Assembly: GCF_000263195.1 (NCBI RefSeq)
Contig: NC_018745.1
Location: forward strand, 1-34,141
Source: Emticicia oligotrophica DSM 17448
GTDB taxonomy: Bacteria; Bacteroidota; Bacteroidia; Cytophagales; Spirosomataceae
Length of the DNA stretch: 34,141 nucleotides
Direction of reading: 5' to 3'
How positions within the stretch are numbered: the stretch's first letter is position 1; each line of letters starts with the position of its first letter. Made by a program: the position numbers and the translations under genes. Below, one piece after another: positions 25,871-33,979 of this stretch. The notes under the pieces were generated by a model. That model did not search any database. It was given only the letters and a program-made list of their open reading frames with translations, and had not been told where the DNA came from.

Positions 25871-26251
25871 TTAATAAAAAAAATCATTCTTGGGATAAAA
25901 AACTAAAAATTGTTCACACAATTGTAGGGCTTCAGTGTAGTTATTATGCCAATACTCAAGGTCAATATAAGCCTTTGCAACTTCAATGTTTAGAGAATCG
26001 TGCTGGAGCAGTTTTATAAATTGTATTCGTGCTAACGATACGCTATCTACCCAAGTGTAAACACGCCCTAAAAAAAGCTCTACTTCGAAGCTGTTTTTTT
26101 CTATTGCTTTACATAACTCTATTGCTTTTCGATAGTCTTTTTTCTCAAATGCCTCTTGTCGTGCAAGTGTAAAAAGGCTATCTACATTTTGGGCGTTTGC
26201 CCAATTGAAGTTCATAAAAATGAATAATAATATAAATGTCTTTTTTTTCAT
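25871..26251 (-). CDS. YaiO-type TPR domain with signal peptide (N-terminal part of split gene)
   Basis: Begins with a signal peptide (KKTFILLFIFMNFNWANAQ) and continues with TPR-like helices (DSLFTLARQEAFEKKDYRKAIELCKAIEKN, FLGRVYTWVDSVSLARIQFIKLL, LIDLEYW-type segment reading YIDLEYWHNNYTEALQLCEQFLVFYPKND), as in the N-terminal half of YaiO-family proteins. It ends prematurely at TAA just after a T8 run, and the missing barrel follows in the -1 frame at 25047-25883. I chose ATG 26251; the longer frame from TTG 26275 overlaps the GT2 gene. The gap to the GT2 stop is 7 bp, so it is in the same operon. Confidence 0.78.
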   Translation of the reverse strand: MKKKTFILLFIFMNFNWANAQNVDSLFTLARQEAFEKKDYRKAIELCKAIEKNSFEVELFLGRVYTWVDSVSLARIQFIKLLQHDSLNIEVAKAYIDLEYWHNNYTEALQLCEQFLVFYPKNDFFY

Positions 26252-26258
26252 GGCTTGT

Positions 26259-27674
26259 TTATTTCTTATTTTCAAAACCTTTTCTTTGCATATCGCCCCA
26301 AGTATTTTTTTGACTCATTAACTGTGCGTAATTGCCTTCAATAGAAAACCAAGTAATCAATGGGTGATAAACAAAAGGTTCAATGAGAGCACAACCAATG
26401 AGTTTAACTAAATCTTTTAATTGATATTGATGGAATATTTGCTCTTCAATGTAAAGTGCCCACAGTGAAAACATCCAAGAATATACACATACACAAGCCA
26501 ATAATGATAAAAAATACATCCAATTAATAACTCCAAACAACAAAAGGAAAGGGAATAATAATATTCCGAAAAATTCAATAATTGAAGCCGCCCATTCGAA
26601 TATTACCCAAAACGTAAAGCTGATTGTACCTATGAAACTATATTCTGGATTGAGGAACATGATTTTATGAGCTTTTAATGACTGTATCATACCACGTGTC
26701 CAACGTTTACGTTGTTTTCCCAGTAATTGAATTGATTCTGGCGTTTCTGTCCAACACAATAAATCTGGAGAATATACGACTGTATAAAGACTGCCAGTTT
26801 CTTCCATATATCGTCTCATTCTTATCACAAGTTCCATATCTTCACCTATAGTGTTGGTGCTGTAACCGCCAGCTTTTATAAGTATCTCTTTATCAAAAAG
26901 TCCAAAAGCTCCCGAAATAATCAATAAACCATTAAGCTTAGACCACGCCAATCTGCCCAACAAGAATGAGCGACTATATTCTAATACTTGCATCTTTGCC
27001 AAAAGACCCTTGGGTAGATTAACTTCCGTTATTTTTCCAAATTGAAACTTACATGAATTAGCAACTCTTATTACCCCACCAGCAGCAATTACTTTTCTAT
27101 CGGTTTCTTCCATAAATAACTTACTCATTTTGAGCAGTGAATCTTGTTCGAGAATACAATCAACATCGATACAACAAACAATTTCGTACTGAGCCAAATT
27201 AATACCTGCATTCAGAGCATCAGATTTTCCACCATTTTCTTTGTCAATAACAGTTAGTTTACTAAATATTTTGCTTTTTGACTGATATACATTTTTTATT
27301 GGTTGGGTTTGAAATTTACCCAGTAGTGGTGTATAAGGAATACGTTCCAATTCATAGGCTTTAATTAGTTTTTCAAGAGAGTCATCTTTACTTCCATCAT
27401 TAATAATAATGATTTCATATTTTAGGTAGTGCAGTGACAACAACGACCGGACATTTTCTACAATTGTAAGACCCTCGTTGTAAGCAGGTGCAATAATAGA
27501 TATACTCGGTGCTAATTCAGAACTCAAAATATCTTCATAAGCTGCATAAATATTTTTAGCTTTATAATATTTAGCCATTTTTGTAGCAATGGTAGCGATT
27601 GCTACATAGAGTATCGAAAGGGCAATAAAGATGATGGTAAAAACTATATATACCCACTGAATTATTGTTTCCAT
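26259..27674 (-). CDS. Processive membrane glycosyltransferase, GT2 (PgaC/YaiP-like)
   Basis: A 471-residue GT2 synthase with one N-terminal helix (8-30), a GT-A domain and three to four C-terminal helices (about 345-430). Catalytic elements are complete: D93 (INDGS), D170-x-D172 (CIDVD), D279 (GEDME) and Q321-x-x-R324-W325 (QRKRW). This arrangement is that of processive beta-glycan synthases such as PgaC/IcaA and YaiP. It would polymerise a UDP-sugar and push the chain through the inner membrane. The sugar cannot be read from the sequence. It lies 19 bp after the HEAT-repeat gene and 7 bp before the YaiO gene, so the three are one operon. Confidence 0.88.
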   Translation of the reverse strand: METIIQWVYIVFTIIFIALSILYVAIATIATKMAKYYKAKNIYAAYEDILSSELAPSISIIAPAYNEGLTIVENVRSLLSLHYLKYEIIIINDGSKDDSLEKLIKAYELERIPYTPLLGKFQTQPIKNVYQSKSKIFSKLTVIDKENGGKSDALNAGINLAQYEIVCCIDVDCILEQDSLLKMSKLFMEETDRKVIAAGGVIRVANSCKFQFGKITEVNLPKGLLAKMQVLEYSRSFLLGRLAWSKLNGLLIISGAFGLFDKEILIKAGGYSTNTIGEDMELVIRMRRYMEETGSLYTVVYSPDLLCWTETPESIQLLGKQRKRWTRGMIQSLKAHKIMFLNPEYSFIGTISFTFWVIFEWAASIIEFFGILLFPFLLLFGVINWMYFLSLLACVCVYSWMFSLWALYIEEQIFHQYQLKDLVKLIGCALIEPFVYHPLITWFSIEGNYAQLMSQKNTWGDMQRKGFENKK

Positions 27675-27693
27675 AAAACTCTAGTTAGATTTA

Positions 27694-28737
27694 TTATTTA
27701 CTTTCTTCCATTACCTGTAAAATCATAGCCTGTTGATTACTGAAATATAGGCCAGCAAAATTGAAGAATCTGGAATCATCATTAAAGACTTTTTTAATGA
27801 CTCTCAATCCTAAAAGAAATAATTCATCATCGGTCCATAAATAATTATCATATAGAAAATCACGTAAAAAAATAATATCTTTCAGTGTTCCAAACTCTTC
27901 AAAAAAATATAGAATGGATAATTGTACTTCCTTATTATTGGTTGTAGAAAGTGCTTTTATCTGGTCAGTGAAAGTAGGAATCTTTAAGTATATTAAAACT
28001 TCGATAGCTGCTTGTATGCGTAAAGGGTGTTCATTGATAGATAAAAGTCCAACTATTTTGTTTATTAGATGTGTTTGATTAAAAATGGCAGTTAGCCTAA
28101 TTGCAAAACATGCTACACTTATGTTGGCTAAGTAGAACCATTGTGAAAAGTCAGGCAACTTTACATTTACTCTTTCCTTCAAAATCTTAATTATTTGCAT
28201 TTGTTGCCAATCAGAAATTGGGTATTCTAATATTTCCAATAAAGTTAATCCCTCTGTCCCTTTTAATTTAAGCATTGCAAAGAAGGCTTCTATACGTACT
28301 AGATGGTGTGGATTATTGACCAATAACTCTATTTCAGAAATGTATGTTTGGTCATCCATACCTACTAATTCTTTGATACCTTCGATCTGAATTGCCCAAT
28401 TTTTATCATTTAATTTTTTTGCAGATACCTGGCTTAATGAAAGTTCTTTGTACAGATATTCTAATCTTAAGGTTGGTAAATCATTTAGCGTTTGTTTAAT
28501 TTTAAATAAAATTTCAATTATTGTTTGGTTATGTTCCTTTGATTTTTTTATGATGCTTTTCAAAGTATCTACCGAATACAAACTGTAGTTCCTAAAAAGA
28601 AAATTAGTAATGTGAAATCTAATTTCTTCAACACTTAGAGTTTTTGTTTTATTCTGTTTAAACCTTTTATGATGTGCTAAAAATATTACTATTAAAAAAG
28701 AGGTGAAACTTAAAAAAAACAAAAAGTTAGTGCCCAA
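27694..28737 (-). CDS. Membrane-anchored HEAT-repeat protein
   Basis: A 347-residue protein with one N-terminal helix (LFFLSFTSFLIVIFLAHH) followed by repeated helical pairs (WAIQIEGIKELVGM..., HHLVRIEAFFAMLKLKG, HPLRIQAAIEVLIYLKI, KEVQLSILYFFEEFG) typical of HEAT repeats. It has no catalytic motif. A single-span HEAT protein next to a GT2 synthase and YaiO barrel suggests a scaffold or regulator of the polysaccharide machine. The frame opens with TTG at 28735-28737; the upstream frame is closed by a stop two codons earlier and no ATG lies before the membrane helix, so TTG is probably the true start. Confidence 0.75.
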   Translation of the reverse strand: MGTNFLFFLSFTSFLIVIFLAHHKRFKQNKTKTLSVEEIRFHITNFLFRNYSLYSVDTLKSIIKKSKEHNQTIIEILFKIKQTLNDLPTLRLEYLYKELSLSQVSAKKLNDKNWAIQIEGIKELVGMDDQTYISEIELLVNNPHHLVRIEAFFAMLKLKGTEGLTLLEILEYPISDWQQMQIIKILKERVNVKLPDFSQWFYLANISVACFAIRLTAIFNQTHLINKIVGLLSINEHPLRIQAAIEVLIYLKIPTFTDQIKALSTTNNKEVQLSILYFFEEFGTLKDIIFLRDFLYDNYLWTDDELFLLGLRVIKKVFNDDSRFFNFAGLYFSNQQAMILQVMEESK

Positions 28738-28933
28738 ACTATTTCAATGGGTAAAGGTTCTTGAATGGAACCACGAAATAAAAATTGAGTATCCATGGCA
28801 ATTATTAATAAAGATTTGGAAGATAATCGTATGATTCCACCGTTAATTAATTTAGGAAGAAAAACAAACCTATTTTCATCTTAAATTCAAACCCATCTTG
28901 AAATTTATCATATCACATTTCTGGTAGCTAATT

Positions 28934-29332
28934 CTACGAAAAAGTCAAGTTTTGATTTATTAATAGGGCTTTTTGAGTTTTTACTTGTAGTGCTTCAATT
29001 GAAAATGGTCTTACTAAATAGTCGCATTTAGGATCAGATTGCGGAATTTGTGACAGTAGTCTATTTTCTGTAAATGATAATAAAATAAATGGAGTATTTT
29101 TTAAGAGTTGATGTCGTAAAGTGTTTAAAAGTTCAACTCCTCCGTAGAATGAAAGTATCATATTACAAATAATTAAATCATAATCATGGTCTTTGATTTG
29201 CTGGCAAAAATCGTAACCTTCCGAAATGTGATGTACTTCATACTTATCTTTTAAAGATGCTATCAACAATTGAGCAATCATAATATCGCTTTCTACGATT
29301 AATATAGTGGGTTGTGGATTTTCGTTTTTCAT
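28934..29332 (-). CDS. Stand-alone receiver without phospho-acceptor (pseudo-receiver)
   Basis: A receiver-only protein of 132 residues from ATG 29332 (a TTG at 29338 adds two). The fold pattern is clear: ILIVESDIMIAQLL, DYDLIICNMILSFYGGVELL, PFILLSFTEN and CDYLVRPFS. Two key residues are altered: the position of the phosphorylated Asp is Asn (IICNM, residue 57 from this start) and the conserved Lys before PF is Arg (VRPF). It therefore probably does not take a phosphate the usual way and may act as a fixed-state binding module. It lies 196 bp upstream of the HEAT/GT2/YaiO genes on the same strand, so it could modulate polysaccharide synthesis. Confidence 0.78.
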   Translation of the reverse strand: MKNENPQPTILIVESDIMIAQLLIASLKDKYEVHHISEGYDFCQQIKDHDYDLIICNMILSFYGGVELLNTLRHQLLKNTPFILLSFTENRLLSQIPQSDPKCDYLVRPFSIEALQVKTQKALLINQNLTFS

Positions 29333-29409
29333 GATCAATTTCAGTTTAAATAGTAAGTTTTTATGAATGATAAGTGAAATTCAAGTAATGTTCTTACTGT
29401 CCTTAAAGG

Positions 29410-29982
29410 CTAGTTTAGGTTATTATCCGAAATGACTGGGAGTAATTTATGAAAAATATGCATAAATAAAATATGCGACTCTTTCCCTAAATTTAGATGA
29501 TTATGGGTCAATTGTTGCCAAAAGATTTTAGTCTCATTTTTTAGTTCAAAAAATATTGGTGTACTTCGTTTGAGCTTCGTTTTTATATATTCATATTGTT
29601 GCAAACTAATGTATTTTAAGAGCATTTCTTGAGCTAAAGCAAGAACTACAACAGATTCATTTAAGCGAGGGTGTACATTAATAATATGTTCTTCATCGTT
29701 CCAGGATGCCCAAATACCACTTGATGAAACGACCAAGCGAAAGTATTGATTATCAATTTCTGGTGAAAAAATCCATTTAAAAGTACGCCTTTTTAACTTT
29801 GATTTTAAAGCAAGTAAATAGCAATTTTTATGGAGTGGTATTAGGTATCCTATTCCTTGAAGATTATTACTTGAAAAATTAATTACACCTTCACTCTCGT
29901 ATTTACTACAACTCGTTTGAAACCGATAAGATAGGATTGTTAAAGCCCCAGTTATTGAATTGATACACGCTGCTGTTTCCAT
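29410..29982 (-). CDS. Hypothetical protein, possible sensory/regulatory fold
   Basis: A 190-residue soluble protein that I do not recognise. There is no signal peptide or membrane segment. The first half is beta-rich (GIGYLIPLHKNCYLLALK, RTFKWIFSPEIDNQYFRLVV), faintly like the N-terminal sensory part of AraC-type regulators, but no DNA-binding helix pair is evident. The second half is helical (VVVLALAQEMLLKYISLQQYEYIKTKLKR). It lies 77 bp before the pseudo-receiver gene on the same strand, so they may be cotranscribed. Reading frame and composition look genuine. Confidence 0.55.
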   Translation of the reverse strand: METAACINSITGALTILSYRFQTSCSKYESEGVINFSSNNLQGIGYLIPLHKNCYLLALKSKLKRRTFKWIFSPEIDNQYFRLVVSSSGIWASWNDEEHIINVHPRLNESVVVLALAQEMLLKYISLQQYEYIKTKLKRSTPIFFELKNETKIFWQQLTHNHLNLGKESHILFMHIFHKLLPVISDNNLN

Positions 29983-30071
29983 TTTATGTGTTTTTGGGGA
30001 TAGTAAATAGTTCTTTTGCTGTAGAAATTAATGTAATACATAATATTTTGGTGCTTTGGCCAAGTAAAATA

Positions 30072-30518
30072 TTAAATGGATGTAATATTTAGTACTCCCA
30101 TTTGGTTGGCCTCTTTCGCTAAATCGACTATATTTTTGGCATTAAATTTTATATACAAATTCCCTTGATGGAATTCTACAGTTTTATACGGAATACCTAA
30201 TTGTGAAGAAATTTCATAATAGGTACGACCTTCTAATACCAAGCATAATATTTTTTTCTCTAGAACCGAAAGTATAGGTAGGTTCTTTAGTTCTTTGTGT
30301 AAAAATCTTTCTTGTAATACTTTTACCACCTCTAGAGAAAAGTATTCCGATCCCGCTACTACACCGTCTATTCCCTCAGATAATACCTCTCCAGTATTAT
30401 TTTTAGTAATAGGGCTATCATCGCCTGCCTTTAATTCCTTGCCAATAATTGGTTCGTCGTTATGCACAGTAAAATAGACTTTTATATCTTGAAACTTTTT
30501 AAACGAATAGCAATTCAC
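30072..30518 (-). CDS. Headless NarL-type response regulator (truncated paralogue)
   Basis: A 148-residue protein that aligns with the response regulator at 19091-19729 from about that protein's residue 64 to its end, so it lacks the acidic pair and phospho-acceptor Asp. The LuxR-type HTH is retained (LSVLEKKILCLVLEGRTYYEISSQLGIPYKTVEFHQGN). Residues in the receiver remnant have drifted (GDDSPITK for GANGFITK). It starts with GTG at 30516-30518, overlapping the stop of the M4 peptidase gene in a GTGA motif. It may be a remnant of recombination or a working DNA-binding fragment that needs no phosphorylation. Confidence 0.7.
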   Translation of the reverse strand: MNCYSFKKFQDIKVYFTVHNDEPIIGKELKAGDDSPITKNNTGEVLSEGIDGVVAGSEYFSLEVVKVLQERFLHKELKNLPILSVLEKKILCLVLEGRTYYEISSQLGIPYKTVEFHQGNLYIKFNAKNIVDLAKEANQMGVLNITSI

Positions 30519-32965
30519 TTAGCCACGATTAACTTTTGGCTAATAATTTTCCCATTCATTTGTAATACAATAAGATTTATACCATTTTCAAGCTTATCTA
30601 CAGGTATTGAAAATTGGTAATTCCCCGCTTCTTGGTTCAGATTCTTCATTACTTCAATTGGTATCCCTTTTGGTGGTTGGATAAATAGGTTTATACCAGT
30701 AGTACTATTGGGCAAGTCTAAGTTAATATTTACAACGTCTGAACTTGGATTTGGGTAAATGTGCATACTTGCATCTGTCGAATTTTCAACTGTTTTTTCG
30801 GAGTCAATAGTTGAGTAACTTGAAGTTTCATTAAAGATTGAAACAGCTTCACTGAGGGTACTACTGGGGAGAGATGTACATATTTGTGCTTTAAATGTAC
30901 TACCATAAGGAATATAAAGCCCCCCTGAAGAACCATCAACTCTTTTTTGTGACTCAAATATAATTACTTTTCCAGCTTCCAATACTAGAGTTGATTTAGG
31001 TGCAACACTTACGTTTCCAGCATAAAAATCATCTAGAAATTGGAAATTACAGTTTGACAAAAATGATGTTGATGATGAGTTTGAAATTATTGAAGAAACA
31101 GAGAATACACTAGATCTATAAACCTTATCGGCGGTCATCGCAAAACCACATACTTTTTGATAATTGGGAATCGAACAATCACTTGCGTAATAATTCTGTT
31201 GAAGGTTAGAAAGTGAATTTGATATTCCAACTGCTAAAAAAGAGATGAATGTATTTTCATACTGTAGAGACTTTTCTCCAAATAATTCTGTGGCTGCTTT
31301 TAAAGCACCAATTCTAAAATCAAAGAATTGGCTACTGGGTGATAGGTAAAGTGTTTCTGTACGATAGACAATTTTTGCAGCGTCAATCATACCTATACCT
31401 TTTACTTGAAAAGAAGTGCCCAAATCGTTAGTTCCGCTCCCACCTTGGCTCAGTAAATAAAACCAATAGTTAATAACACTACTATTTAAATGAACCCCTC
31501 CGTTGTCATAATTACTCTCCCAAGACCAGTTTTTTCCAAGATAAGTCTTTGGCATATTTCTAGTGTAGGGGTCGCTCATATCCCTAAATCCCTTTTTGGC
31601 GTTTAAATCAAAATCTTCGCCAATCAACCAAGTTTTTTTAGTAGGATAATAGGCGTTCTCTATTATTGCCCCCCAGATATCGCTCAAAGCCTCATTTAAT
31701 GCACCTGACTCTTGTTCATATTCTAAATTTGCTGTGTACTGACAAAAACCATGTGCTAATTCATGTGCCACTACATCTTGTGAAGTTAGTGGGTCGAAGT
31801 TAATCCCATCTCCATCGCCATAAAACATTTCATTTCCTGTCCAAAAAGCATTTACATATTTTCCGTTTATTCCTAAATAATGTACATAACTTTTTAATTT
31901 GAAACCGTCTCCATCGATACTATTTCTTGCAAAATTGCTTTTAAAATAGTCATAAAAATTTTGGGTTCCTCTATGAACATCTAGTGCAGCATTATCTTTG
32001 TTGGTATTATCGTACTCTGACCAGATATTATCAATATCTGTAAAATCCTGAGCGTTATTTATATTATAGCTGAAATCCGCGTTATTTAACTTTCCTACGT
32101 TAAGGGTTTCAATACCTTTCCCCCGTGTATAATCACGTAAGCGATATGTTCCGTTTTCATAATCTGTAAGCCCGGAAACTGAACCGTTGAATCGAGTAAA
32201 AAAATTTCCAAGAGCGGCTAATGAAGTTTTTAGTGGTTCTTCATTTTTCTTTTGATTATATATTTTATTAAAATTTGAGCTGTAGGTATGTTTATGAAAG
32301 CAATGTTTCAAAATAGGATTACACTTTAAAACTTGCCCATTATAAGCATCAACAAAAACATATTCTCTGAATAATGGTTTTAAAGCAAAAATATCGAATT
32401 TGTAAGCTAATTTTGGTTGGCCGCCTATTTCTATAAATACAATTTCTCCTTTGGGTACATTTATGCTTTTTTTATCGTATGATTGAGCACTTTGAGAATT
32501 CCAAATATAAACTTCAGCTGCTCGATATGATAATGCATTTTTTAAGGCTTGAGCTTCGGTAATGTTAGGAACAACGGAGATATTCTTAATAGGTGTAAAA
32601 TGCCCATTCATGGCTATTAAGATATTCTCATTAGAATGAACGGTATAAACACTATTCTCAACCTTAATTCCATTATAATATTGTTGGTATTTTCGATGCG
32701 AATAGCCCAGTTGGTCTGGTAGTACAGCAAGTTCTCGGAATTCATCTTGACTAGTTACTGGTAAAAAACGTTTTAGAGCTTCTAAATTAGTAACAGGGTT
32801 TGATGTTGCGTCTATTACTTTAGCCGTTGAATATTTTTCAAACTCAATAAAGGTGGGTGTTCCATTACTATCTGTTAGTTTAACAATCGGATTTTGGGCT
32901 ATATTTTTTGTTAGGACCCACAAAATAATGCAGCAAGTAATGGTACTTATTTTAAGTGTTTTCAT
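30515..32965 (-). CDS. Secreted M4 (thermolysin-like) metallopeptidase, T9SS substrate
   Basis: An 816-residue secreted zinc peptidase with a signal peptide (ISTITCCIILWVLTKNIAQ), an FTP/PepSY-type propeptide (about 40-215) and an M4 catalytic domain. The zinc site is exact: H401-E402-L-A-H405 and E425 in GALNEALSDIW, spaced as in thermolysin, with catalytic H492 in GGVHLNSS. After the catalytic domain comes a region with the strand-stack motif (LVLEAGKVIIF...GLYIPYGSTFKAQI), like the tail of the 1448-residue protein. The C-terminal ~83 residues (HIYPNPSSDVVNI... KIISQKLIVAK) are a type A sorting domain for type IX secretion. It lies 48 bp after the beta-trefoil protein gene, probably in one operon. 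Confidence 0.93.
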   Translation of the reverse strand: MKTLKISTITCCIILWVLTKNIAQNPIVKLTDSNGTPTFIEFEKYSTAKVIDATSNPVTNLEALKRFLPVTSQDEFRELAVLPDQLGYSHRKYQQYYNGIKVENSVYTVHSNENILIAMNGHFTPIKNISVVPNITEAQALKNALSYRAAEVYIWNSQSAQSYDKKSINVPKGEIVFIEIGGQPKLAYKFDIFALKPLFREYVFVDAYNGQVLKCNPILKHCFHKHTYSSNFNKIYNQKKNEEPLKTSLAALGNFFTRFNGSVSGLTDYENGTYRLRDYTRGKGIETLNVGKLNNADFSYNINNAQDFTDIDNIWSEYDNTNKDNAALDVHRGTQNFYDYFKSNFARNSIDGDGFKLKSYVHYLGINGKYVNAFWTGNEMFYGDGDGINFDPLTSQDVVAHELAHGFCQYTANLEYEQESGALNEALSDIWGAIIENAYYPTKKTWLIGEDFDLNAKKGFRDMSDPYTRNMPKTYLGKNWSWESNYDNGGVHLNSSVINYWFYLLSQGGSGTNDLGTSFQVKGIGMIDAAKIVYRTETLYLSPSSQFFDFRIGALKAATELFGEKSLQYENTFISFLAVGISNSLSNLQQNYYASDCSIPNYQKVCGFAMTADKVYRSSVFSVSSIISNSSSTSFLSNCNFQFLDDFYAGNVSVAPKSTLVLEAGKVIIFESQKRVDGSSGGLYIPYGSTFKAQICTSLPSSTLSEAVSIFNETSSYSTIDSEKTVENSTDASMHIYPNPSSDVVNINLDLPNSTTGINLFIQPPKGIPIEVMKNLNQEAGNYQFSIPVDKLENGINLIVLQMNGKIISQKLIVAK

Positions 32966-33013
32966 GAGTTTTAGTATTAAAGTTTTACTATAGAAAAAAT
33001 CAATTCTTCATTC

Positions 33014-33979
33014 TCATTGCTTCTTTTTTTGGGTATTCTCTATTCGTCGGAGGCGTTTGTTTAGTTTTCCAATTTCTTCATTTTGCTTAATGATATACAA
33101 GGTGAGCTCTTCTATTTTTTGAAGTTGAACTACCAAATTTTCAGCTAAATTGATACCATGTTTAGAAATTTCTTTCGCAGACAATACGTTTGGTAAGTGC
33201 TTGTTAAGTTCAATATATTTTCTTACTTCACTTAGGCTCATAAGTTTGTAATCTTTTTCAAAAACAAAATCAGCCCAATTTGTAGAATTTTTGGGAGTGA
33301 CCACAAATTTCTCTGTTAGAATCCCCTCTTCTACATATAGTTTATAGCCTTTAGGTGCTGTTGTTATTCCTGTGCCAATAATTACACCACCTTTATTAGG
33401 ATTAATGATATTATCTACGCCCACTGTAGCAATGGGCCACGAATTTATATTTAATCCATTCGTATTTCCTCCAGTACTAGGATTCTCAGTTAAACAATTT
33501 ACGCCTATGTATCGGCAAATATTTGAACCATTTTTTCCTTTTACATAAGCTATATCATTATTTTTCCATTGCATCGCACTTTCTCCAAAACTTGTATTTT
33601 TGCTATAAATTAAGATTGATGTTGATGTAATTTGTAATTCAAATACTTGATTTTCTACTTCATCAAATGCTGCCTTTACTTTGATTTTGTTTGTAGAAGA
33701 CTCTCTAGTCAAAAACTTACCATCATAAGTTTTGATTGTGTAGAATGAGGTATTTGGAGCAGGGGCGGTGCTAATTTTAAACAGACTGGTTTTTTCATCT
33801 GGGGTGCTTTCACGGCCATAGATGTAATTGGCATCAAGTGCTGTATTGTAGTCAAGCTTAGTAAGACCGAGCATAAGCTTGTAGCAATTGTCAGATATAA
33901 TCTGGGCATTGGCACTATTATATATGGCCAAAAATGAAAAGTATAAAATAAATTTCAGTAATGAGAAAATGGTATTCAT
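33014..33979 (-). CDS. Secreted protein, beta-trefoil-like N-terminus and coiled-coil C-terminus
   Basis: A 321-residue protein with a signal peptide (LKFILYFSFLAIYNSANAQ). The N-terminal part (about 27-155) has repeated turns of the kind CYKLMLG, SFYTIKTYDGKFLTRES, VFELQI, suggestive of a ricin-type beta-trefoil, though I see no clear QxW repeat. The C-terminal part is a domain common in Bacteroidota surface and tail-fibre-like proteins: GYKLYVEEGILTEKFVV, NWADFVFEKDYKLMSLSEVRKYI, KHLPNVLSAKEI, and a final coiled coil (EELTLYIIKQNEEIGKLNKRLRR). Family members often trimerise through it. A carbohydrate-binding or adhesive role is plausible. It is upstream of the M4 peptidase gene. Confidence 0.75.
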   Translation of the reverse strand: MNTIFSLLKFILYFSFLAIYNSANAQIISDNCYKLMLGLTKLDYNTALDANYIYGRESTPDEKTSLFKISTAPAPNTSFYTIKTYDGKFLTRESSTNKIKVKAAFDEVENQVFELQITSTSILIYSKNTSFGESAMQWKNNDIAYVKGKNGSNICRYIGVNCLTENPSTGGNTNGLNINSWPIATVGVDNIINPNKGGVIIGTGITTAPKGYKLYVEEGILTEKFVVTPKNSTNWADFVFEKDYKLMSLSEVRKYIELNKHLPNVLSAKEISKHGINLAENLVVQLQKIEELTLYIIKQNEEIGKLNKRLRRIENTQKKKQ

